DNA of 64,000 nucleotides, from contig NZ_JAAVGY010000003.1 in assembly GCF_014799995.1 (NCBI RefSeq), forward strand, positions 38,638-102,637. Reading direction: 5' to 3'. Below, in pieces: positions 58,030 through 64,000 of this stretch (the first letter of the stretch is position 1; every line of letters begins with the position of its first letter). The notes beneath the pieces are model-generated. The model was not told the DNA's origin. It was given only the letters and a program-made list of their open reading frames with translations, and did not search any database. The stretch comes from Helicobacter sp. Its GTDB lineage: Bacteria > Campylobacterota > Campylobacteria > Campylobacterales > Helicobacteraceae. The translations under genes and the position numbers were made by a program.

Positions 58030-59328
58030 ATGTCCTTACAAAGTCTAAGAGAGCGTCTAAATGGTCTTAATCTATCCCCTGCATTTGGTTTAATTATCAA
58101 GGTAGAGCAAGGATTTTTATCCGCAGATGGCTTGATTCCACGCATTGGTGATATTGTCCGCATCGTAGGCGAAGACAATAGCGCAATGGGTATGGTAACA
58201 GCACTAGAGAAGGATAATTTTAAAATCACCCCCTTTTCGTTCATTGAGGGAATGAAAGTCGGGGATAAAGTCTATTTGAATACGCGTGGATTGCAAATTC
58301 CTATTGGACCTGAATTACTAGGGAGAGTGATTAATCCACTAGGAGAACCCATAGATAGTAAGGGTGCTTTAAAGGCTGAAGGTTCAATCCCTATCATTCG
58401 TCCGCCTATTGCAGCAATGCGGCGCGGTATGATTGATGAAGTTTTTAGTGTAGGCGTCAAAAGCATTGATGGATTGCTTACCTGTGGCAAGGGACAAAAG
58501 TTAGGAATCTTTGCTGGAAGTGGGGTAGGGAAATCTACCCTAATGGGAATGATTGTACGTGGTGCAACTGCAAAAATTAAAGTCATTGCTTTGATTGGAG
58601 AGAGGGGTAGGGAAGTTCCAGAATTTGTAGAAAAAAATTTAGGAGGAGATTTAACAAATACCGTTCTTGTAGTTGCTACGAGTGATGATTCCCCTTTAAT
58701 GAGAAAATATGGTGCATTTGCTGCAATGAGTGTTGCGGAATATTTCAAAGCTAAGGGTGAAGATGTCTTATTTATGATGGATTCTGTAACTCGCTTTGCA
58801 ATGGCGCAAAGGGAGATTGGACTCGCACTTGGTGAGCCGCCTACGAGCAAGGGTTATCCACCCTCTGTTTTGACGCTTTTGCCACAATTAATGGAAAGAG
58901 CAGGAAAAGAAGAGGGACATGGTTCTATCACTGCGTATTTCACCGTATTGGTGGAGGGCGATGATATGAGCGACCCTATTGCAGACCAAAGCCGAAGTAT
59001 TTTAGACGGACACATTGTGCTAGACCGCTCTTTGACAGATTTTGGAATCTATCCTCCTATTAATATTCTCAATTCCGCTTCAAGACTAATGGGAGATGTG
59101 GCAAACGAGGAGCATATACAAGCAGCAAGAAAATTTCGCCGTTTGTATTCTTTGCTTAAAGAAAATGAAGTGCTTATTAGAATCGGAGCTTACCAAGCGG
59201 GAAGTGATAAAGACTTAGATGAAGCAATCGCCAAGAAAACAGAAATGGAAGAATATTTGAAACAGGGCTATAATGAAGCCATTACCTATGAAGAGAGCGT
59301 CCAACGATTGGTAGAGCTAATGCGGTGA
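58030..59328 (+). CDS. fliI: Flagellar export ATPase FliI
   Basis: Hexameric ATPase of the flagellar type III export apparatus. 432 residues. N-terminal beta-barrel (1-90), catalytic domain with Walker A FAGSGVGKST near residue 162, Walker B-like VLFMMDSVTRFAMAQREI, and the conserved GEPPTSKGYPPSVL stretch that distinguishes FliI from F1-ATPase beta. No other flagellar gene flanks it, as is usual for the scattered flagellar genes of this phylum. Confidence 0.95.
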   Translation: MSLQSLRERLNGLNLSPAFGLIIKVEQGFLSADGLIPRIGDIVRIVGEDNSAMGMVTALEKDNFKITPFSFIEGMKVGDKVYLNTRGLQIPIGPELLGRVINPLGEPIDSKGALKAEGSIPIIRPPIAAMRRGMIDEVFSVGVKSIDGLLTCGKGQKLGIFAGSGVGKSTLMGMIVRGATAKIKVIALIGERGREVPEFVEKNLGGDLTNTVLVVATSDDSPLMRKYGAFAAMSVAEYFKAKGEDVLFMMDSVTRFAMAQREIGLALGEPPTSKGYPPSVLTLLPQLMERAGKEEGHGSITAYFTVLVEGDDMSDPIADQSRSILDGHIVLDRSLTDFGIYPPINILNSASRLMGDVANEEHIQAARKFRRLYSLLKENEVLIRIGAYQAGSDKDLDEAIAKKTEMEEYLKQGYNEAITYEESVQRLVELMR

Positions 59329-59430
59329 TAGCAATAAAGTGCGCAAAAAGCAATAAAAAGTTAAATTGTAAGTAAAAAAATATTTAACTAAAAGAATCGC
59401 AAAAGTTTTTGTTTTTTAAGTTAATCGTTG

Positions 59431-59436
59431 TATAAT
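59431..59436 (+). promoter_or_regulatory. Candidate -10 box of trxA
   Basis: TATAAT 36 bases before the trxA ATG in the gap between fliI and trxA; the rest of the gap is AT-rich. Confidence 0.55.
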
Positions 59437-59471
59437 GCGCCGATAAAATTTAATATTTTAAGGAGAAAATT

Positions 59472-59789
59472 ATGGCTGGTTATATTGAATTAACAGAACA
59501 AAACTTTGATGAAATCATCAAAGAAGGTGTTGTAATGGTAGATTTTTGGGCTCCTTGGTGCGGACCTTGTAGAATGATTGCCCCTGTGATTGATAGTCTT
59601 GCAACGCAATATGAGGGTAAGGCAAAAGTTTGTAAAGTCAATACAGACGAACAACAAGAACTTGCAACAAAATTTGGAATCCGTTCTATCCCGACAATCT
59701 TTTTCTATAAAAACGGAGAAAAAGTAGATGAAATGATTGGAGCAGCAACAGAGCAGGAATTTAAAGACAAACTTAATGGCTTGTTATAA
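59472..59789 (+). CDS. trxA: Thioredoxin
   Basis: 105 residues. Active site FWAPWCGPC (Cys30, Cys33), cis-proline loop GIRSIPTIFF. General disulfide reductant of the cytoplasm, recycled by the TrxB encoded two genes on. AAGGAG precedes the ATG. First of a run trxA, Trx-like protein, trxB, dapB, purF. Confidence 0.97.
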   Translation: MAGYIELTEQNFDEIIKEGVVMVDFWAPWCGPCRMIAPVIDSLATQYEGKAKVCKVNTDEQQELATKFGIRSIPTIFFYKNGEKVDEMIGAATEQEFKDKLNGLL

Positions 59790-59826
59790 GTGTTTTTAAA
59801 GTCTTTATTCAAGAGGGAGTTTTGAC

Positions 59827-60312
59827 ATGAAAAAATGTTGTCCGGGACTCCCTATTGCGTTTGTCGTTATTTTTGCGGTGGGCGCATTTTTATATTATCA
59901 ATATTCTTTCACCTCTATTTCAAAAATTAATTTCAATGAGGATTCTTTTTATCAAAGTCAAGAGGGTGCAATGAGCCTTTTTGTGCCTCAATCTCCACAA
60001 TATAAAATATGTTTTTATAGCTCATTTGCGTCAAAGCCCACAGAGTTTTTAATGCAAAATATGCAAGAAAACCTTATTCTTTTGGCGATTGATTTGTATC
60101 AACAAGGGCAAAATGCACAAAAAGATATTCCAAATCTTATAGAACTGAAAATTTCAAGCACTTTGATGTTAAAATTAATTCATGAATTTGATGTGAGAGG
60201 ATTACCGCAATGCTTTATTTTAAAGCAAGATAATAAAGATTCTAAACTTTATACACATATAAAAGAAAATGGAGTTTATAAATTAGTGAATTTCAAAGGG
60301 AATAAACCATAA
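59827..60312 (+). CDS. Membrane-anchored protein, possible thioredoxin fold without active-site cysteines
   Basis: 161 residues. One N-terminal membrane helix (about 9-26) after MKKCCPGLP, with the rest presumably periplasmic. Residues 59-75 (YKICFYSSFASKPTEFL) occupy the place of a thioredoxin strand plus active site but have SSFASKP instead of CxxC, and EFDVRGLPQCFILKQ (120-134) looks like the cis-proline loop of thioredoxins (cf. GIRSIPTIFF in the neighbour). It lies 37 bases after trxA and ten before trxB. The fold is my reading by eye; redox activity would not be expected. It may be a binding or scaffold version, or unrelated. Confidence 0.6.
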   Translation: MKKCCPGLPIAFVVIFAVGAFLYYQYSFTSISKINFNEDSFYQSQEGAMSLFVPQSPQYKICFYSSFASKPTEFLMQNMQENLILLAIDLYQQGQNAQKDIPNLIELKISSTLMLKLIHEFDVRGLPQCFILKQDNKDSKLYTHIKENGVYKLVNFKGNKP

Positions 60313-60322
60313 GGAGAGAAAG

Positions 60323-61261
60323 ATGATAGAATTAGCGATTATTGGTGGCGGACCTGCTGGACTTAGCGCGGGATTATACGCTACAAGAGGGGGATTAAAA
60401 GAAGTTGTAATGTTTGAAAAGGGTATGCCCGGAGGTCAAATTACTTCTAGTAGTGAAATGGAGAATTATCCCGGCGTTGCAGAGATTAAAAGCGGATTTG
60501 ATTTTATGATGCCTTGGCAGGAACAATGCTTTAGATTTGGTTTAAAACACGAAATGGCGGAAGTCAAACGCATTGAAAAAAGAGAAAATCATTTCGTAGT
60601 GGTGCTAAGCAATCAAAAAGAAGTAGAAGCAAAAGCTGTTATCATTGCAACAGGTGGTAGCCCAAAACGTTCTGGCGTCAAAGGCGAGGATGTTTATTGG
60701 GGAAAGGGCGTTAGCTCGTGTGCAACTTGTGATGGATTCTTTTATAAAAACAAAGAAGTCGCAGTGCTAGGTGGAGGAGATACCGCAGTAGAAGAATCCA
60801 TCTATCTTGCTAAAATTTGTTCTAAAGTTACGCTTATTCATCGTAGAAATGCGTTCCGCGCCTCTCCTGTTACACTAGAACGTGCTAAAAAGGAAGCAAA
60901 AATTGAATTTTTAACCCCTTATGGCATTGAAGAAATTTGTGGTGATGCATCCGGCGTAACAGGATTGAAATTAAAAAACTTAGATAACGAATCCTCAAAA
61001 GAAATTAAGGTAGATGGAATCTTTGTGTTGATTGGTTTTAATGTCAATAATGCAGTGCTTATGCAAGAAGACGGAAGCACTCTTTGTGCAGTCAATGAAT
61101 ATGGGCAAGCAATTGTGAATCTCAAAATGGAAACAAACATTCCGGGATTATTTGTTGCTGGTGATTTGAGAATGGACGCACCAAAGCAAGTAGTATGTGC
61201 AGCAGCAGACGGTGCAACCGCAGCACTTGGGGCGATTGAATATATTGAACATCATAAGTAA
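60323..61261 (+). CDS. trxB: Thioredoxin reductase
   Basis: FAD/NADPH flavoenzyme that reduces thioredoxin. 312 residues. FAD loop GGGPAGLSAG, redox-active CATC at Cys133/Cys136, NADPH loop GGGDTAVEE and the C-terminal GLFVAGDLR. AAGGAGAGAAAG before the ATG. Operon with trxA. Confidence 0.96.
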   Translation: MIELAIIGGGPAGLSAGLYATRGGLKEVVMFEKGMPGGQITSSSEMENYPGVAEIKSGFDFMMPWQEQCFRFGLKHEMAEVKRIEKRENHFVVVLSNQKEVEAKAVIIATGGSPKRSGVKGEDVYWGKGVSSCATCDGFFYKNKEVAVLGGGDTAVEESIYLAKICSKVTLIHRRNAFRASPVTLERAKKEAKIEFLTPYGIEEICGDASGVTGLKLKNLDNESSKEIKVDGIFVLIGFNVNNAVLMQEDGSTLCAVNEYGQAIVNLKMETNIPGLFVAGDLRMDAPKQVVCAAADGATAALGAIEYIEHHK

Positions 61262-61272
61262 AGGAGTTTGTT

Positions 61273-62040
61273 GTGCTAGGTATTGGAGTTTTTGGTGCTG
61301 GCGGACGTGTAGGAAAATTGGTTGTAGATTTAGCAAAGAAAAATCATCAAGTTAAACTAGAATGCGTCTATGTGCGCAAAGATTTAGACTTTTCTATTGA
61401 CCCTGGTGTTTTGATTACAAATGATTTGAAAGTTTTATTAGAAAGTTCCGATGTAGTCGTTGATTTCACAACGGCAGAGGGCACTTGCGCGTTATTGGAA
61501 GTCGCTCTTAACAATCCCACGCCTATTGTGATTGGCACAACAGGATTAGAATCTCATCACGAAAATCTTATCAAAGAAGCGTCCAAAAAAATGCCTATTT
61601 TATATGCTAGCAATATGTCTTTAGGCGTCGCAGTGTTAAATAAAGCAGTGAAATTAGTAGCAAAAGCTTTGCGTGATTTTGATATTGAGATTGTAGAAAC
61701 ACATCATCGTCATAAAAAAGATTCTCCTAGTGGGACAGCTCTGTATTTGGCGCAAACTTGTGCAAAAGCTAGAGATTTGGAATTAGACAAAGTACGCACG
61801 AGTGGCAGAAATGGTAATATCGGCGAACGCAATCAAGAGGAAATTGCTGTAATGGCGTTGCGTGGAGGCGATGTAACCGGGATTCATAATGTCGGATTCT
61901 ATGGTGAGGGAGAATATTTAGAGTTAGTGCATACTGCAACTTCTCGTGCGACTTTTGCGCAAGGAGCAATTAAAGCTGCCCTTTGGTTGCAAAAACAACC
62001 AAATGGATTGTATGGCATTGAAGATTCTTTGGGATTATAA
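61273..62040 (+). CDS. dapB: 4-hydroxy-tetrahydrodipicolinate reductase
   Basis: Lysine/diaminopimelate pathway, also feeding peptidoglycan. 255 residues. Nucleotide loop GVFGAGGRVGKLV, catalytic ETHHRHKKDSPSGTA with His and Lys, and the C-terminal dimer region. GTG start with AAGGAG six bases before it, 11 bases after trxB. Confidence 0.95.
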   Translation: MLGIGVFGAGGRVGKLVVDLAKKNHQVKLECVYVRKDLDFSIDPGVLITNDLKVLLESSDVVVDFTTAEGTCALLEVALNNPTPIVIGTTGLESHHENLIKEASKKMPILYASNMSLGVAVLNKAVKLVAKALRDFDIEIVETHHRHKKDSPSGTALYLAQTCAKARDLELDKVRTSGRNGNIGERNQEEIAVMALRGGDVTGIHNVGFYGEGEYLELVHTATSRATFAQGAIKAALWLQKQPNGLYGIEDSLGL

Positions 62041-62043
62041 GCA

Positions 62044-63453
62044 GTGGAAATGCCAATCAAAAATCAGACCTTAGCAGACCAATCCTCTATAAAAAGTGAT
62101 TGGAATGAAGAATGTGCGGTCGTAGGGGTTTATAATGCCCAAAATGCCGCGAGTATCGCGTATTATTCTCTGTTTTCTATGCAACATCGCGGACAAGAAG
62201 CCACAGGAATTGCCACGAGCAATGGAGAAAAGATTACAACGATTAAAAGAAATGGTTTAGTAACGGAAGTTTTTTGCGATGAAACACTTAAAAAACTCAA
62301 AGGCTCTAGTGCCGTAGGGCATAATCGTTATTCTACTGCTGGGAATGATTCTATTTCGGACGCGCAGCCTTTGTTTGCGCGTTATGATTTAGGCGAAATT
62401 GCAATTGTCCATAATGGAAATCTCACAAATGCGCGTCAAATTCGTAATGAGCTCATCAAAGAGGGAGCAATTTTTCAAAGCTATATGGATACAGAAAATT
62501 TGATTCATTTGATTGCAAGAGCCAAACAAGAAAATTTAATTGATAGAATCAAAGAAGCAGTTTTGCGTCTCAAAGGGGCATTTTGCTTCATTATACTAAG
62601 CCGCAAAAAAATGTTTGTGATTCGTGATAGATATGGATTTCGCCCCCTAAGTCTTGGAGAAATCATCAACCCTGATGGGAGTAAAGGCTATATTGTTGCG
62701 AGTGAAACCTGTGCCTTTGATTTGGTAGGCGCAAAATATTTGCGAGATGTGGAACCGGGGGAAATGCTAGTTTTTTCTAAAGAAAGTATGGAATCGCACC
62801 ACATTATGCCGCCCAATCCTCACCCTTGCGTTTTTGAGTATGTTTATTTCGCGCGTCCAGATAGTCGTGTATTTGGACACCTTGTTTATAATATTCGCAA
62901 AAAAATGGGAGAGGAATTGGCTAAAGAAAATCCTGTGGAAGCAGACCTTGTGATTCCTGTGCCTGATAGTGGCGTTGCCGCAGCACTTGGATATTCTCAA
63001 GCAAGTAAGATTCCTTTTGAGCTTGGCATTATTCGTAATCATTATGTCGGGCGAACATTTATTGAGCCAACGCAACAAATACGCGAATTAAAAGTCAAGT
63101 TGAAGTTGAATCCGATTCGGGAATTAATTGAAAATCGGCGTATCGTTGTGATTGATGATTCTGTGGTGCGTGGGACAACGAGTCGCCAGATTGTAAAGAT
63201 TTTGCGCGATTGTGGAGCAAAAGAAATTCATATGAAAATTTCCTCTCCCCCAACCATTTCCCCTTGTTATTATGGTGTGGATACGCCAAGTGTAGAGCAT
63301 TTGATTAGTGCGAAAATGAGCCACGAAGAAGTCTGTAAGTTTATCGGTGCGGATTCTTTGTCTTTCTTGTCTCTTGAGGGGTTAAAGCGAAGCATTGGCA
63401 TAGAAAATTATCAATATTGTCAAGCTTGTTTTGATAGCAAGTATATTGGATAA
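62044..63453 (+). CDS. purF: Amidophosphoribosyltransferase
   Basis: First step of purine synthesis. 469 residues. Glutaminase domain starts at Cys24 (EECAVVGVYN), meaning a propeptide of about 23 residues must be removed to expose the catalytic cysteine. QHRGQEATGI and HNRYSTAG follow; the PRPP-binding loop is VVIDDSVVRGTTS. Start GTG at 62044 or ATG at 62050; neither has a strong site. Four bases after dapB. H. pylori lacks purF. Confidence 0.95.
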   Translation: MEMPIKNQTLADQSSIKSDWNEECAVVGVYNAQNAASIAYYSLFSMQHRGQEATGIATSNGEKITTIKRNGLVTEVFCDETLKKLKGSSAVGHNRYSTAGNDSISDAQPLFARYDLGEIAIVHNGNLTNARQIRNELIKEGAIFQSYMDTENLIHLIARAKQENLIDRIKEAVLRLKGAFCFIILSRKKMFVIRDRYGFRPLSLGEIINPDGSKGYIVASETCAFDLVGAKYLRDVEPGEMLVFSKESMESHHIMPPNPHPCVFEYVYFARPDSRVFGHLVYNIRKKMGEELAKENPVEADLVIPVPDSGVAAALGYSQASKIPFELGIIRNHYVGRTFIEPTQQIRELKVKLKLNPIRELIENRRIVVIDDSVVRGTTSRQIVKILRDCGAKEIHMKISSPPTISPCYYGVDTPSVEHLISAKMSHEEVCKFIGADSLSFLSLEGLKRSIGIENYQYCQACFDSKYIG

Positions 63454-63456
63454 ATC

Positions 63457-64000
63457 GTGAAGCAAATGCTAACCTTTGGACGCTATTGCAAGCGGAGATT
63501 TGGAAAACGGGTGCGCAAAGTGCCCATTGCGCTTGCGGGATTTACTTGCCCAAATATTGATGGTAGCGTGGCGCGTGGAGGTTGTATTTTTTGTAAAAAC
63601 GAAAGTTTTTCACCCACATTAGACAAAGAGCCAAAAGTCGCTCTCAAAATGAATCCCAAGATGACAAAGAATCCTTTGTTAGAGACGCAGCTTAAGCAAT
63701 TACAGAGCCAATACGATTGGCAAAGTGATTTTCATCGCAATAAGTTTGGCGTTGAAAAGTATATGATTTATTTCCAATCTTTTACCAATACTTATGCTCC
63801 TTTTGAAACTTTAGAGAAGCTTTATATTGCCGCATTGGATTTGCCTAATGTTGTTGGAATGTCTATTGGCACGCGCACGGATAGTGTGGATTTGAAGCTA
63901 CTTGATTTTTTGGGTGGTTTAGCGCAGAAAAGAGGGCAGGAGATTTGGGTGGAATACGGAATCCAATCTGTGTATGAGGAGACTCTTAAGTTTATTAATC
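63457..64000 (+). CDS. Radical SAM protein (TIGR01212-like), 3' end outside window
   Basis: Open from GTG 63457 (alternative ATG 63466) to the window end, 181 codons, so the gene is cut. It reads LTFGRYCKRRFGKRVRKVPI then FTCPNIDGSVARGGCIFC, the long-spaced cysteine motif of the YhcC/TIGR01212 branch of radical SAM proteins, followed by MIYFQSFTNTYAP and GMSIGTRTDSVD. Substrate unknown. It begins four bases after purF. Confidence 0.82.
   Translation, partial: MKQMLTFGRYCKRRFGKRVRKVPIALAGFTCPNIDGSVARGGCIFCKNESFSPTLDKEPKVALKMNPKMTKNPLLETQLKQLQSQYDWQSDFHRNKFGVEKYMIYFQSFTNTYAPFETLEKLYIAALDLPNVVGMSIGTRTDSVDLKLLDFLGGLAQKRGQEIWVEYGIQSVYEETLKFIN

Noticed and set aside
59827..60312. Reading the gene after trxA as a second active thioredoxin
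   Set aside because: No CxxC is present at the expected position; the two N-terminal cysteines precede the membrane helix.
1..64000. tRNA, rRNA or other structured RNA genes
   Set aside because: All gaps between genes were read on both strands; none shows a cloverleaf, rRNA-like sequence or a recognisable riboswitch. A profile search could still find a small RNA.

Overview
The window is AT-rich chromosomal DNA of a member of the Campylobacterota, most likely a Helicobacter outside the H. pylori group. Reasons: many blocks keep an order I recall from H. pylori or its relatives (coaX, BamB-like lipoprotein, YfgM-like protein, dut, greA, lpxB; flgM, flgN, flgK; phosphoesterase, cheV3, cheA-receiver fusion, cheW; DUF493 with ybgC; trxA and trxB). 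In addition there are genes that H. pylori lacks but enterohepatic Helicobacter, Wolinella or Campylobacter have (metH, leuC, short-form hisG, argC, purF, a Campylobacter-type major outer membrane porin). The combination of a MOMP-type porin with Helicobacter-style gene order suggests the pullorum/canadensis/rodentium side of Helicobacter. This is an inference; there is no rRNA gene in the window to settle it.

Layout: 1-9.8 kb holds lepA (5' end cut by the window), a large cytoplasmic Cache-like protein, glnA, a DedA membrane protein and B12-dependent methionine synthase. 9.8-10.9 kb is a decayed accessory patch with remnants of small genes. 10.9-17.5 kb holds the MOMP porin, a cluster of palindromic repeats, PBP1A, an MsbA-type exporter and a CheV. 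17.5-21.5 kb holds an ATPase, a two-component system, a poly-G tract with a wrecked FkbM methyltransferase gene, and another repeat cluster. 21.5-30.4 kb is one long minus-strand gene string from csd3 to leuC that mixes cell-envelope, nucleotide, cofactor and amino-acid genes. 30.6-35.9 kb holds flgM/flgN/flgK, a DUF5131 protein, an orphan response regulator and divergent DUF2325/fur. 36-39.6 kb holds a peptidase M15, DUF493, ybgC, a prepilin peptidase, nadD, rsfS and msrB. 39.7-49.5 kb holds flgL behind a good sigma-54 promoter, a radical SAM protein, an amino-acid ABC transporter, ogt, a DASS transporter, dnaJ and a small lipoprotein. 49.6-64 kb holds glmU, thiS, argC, a phosphoesterase, the cheV3-cheA-cheW operon, gpsA, fliI, a thioredoxin cluster, dapB, purF and the start of another radical SAM gene.

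Functionally, motility and chemotaxis dominate: two CheV proteins, CheA with a fused receiver, CheW, hook-filament junction proteins, FlgM, FliI, and sequences matching sigma-54 and sigma-28 promoters. A second theme is the envelope: PBP1A, Csd3-like endopeptidase, LpxB, an LpxH-like phosphatase, an MsbA-like flippase, GlmU and the porin.

Most of the window is ordinary core genome. No CRISPR array, restriction system, prophage or tRNA gene was seen. The less ordinary observations are: a family of short intergenic repeats whose palindromic cores differ while their flanks are kept; a 12-G tract beside a multiply frameshifted FkbM gene; a pair of tiny membrane-protein genes, the first with an in-frame stop; a thioredoxin-like protein without its cysteines between trxA and trxB; a NUDIX protein that looks unusually like animal NUDT14; and a glutamine synthetase without the adenylylation tyrosine. 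I did not find a convincing new multi-gene system.
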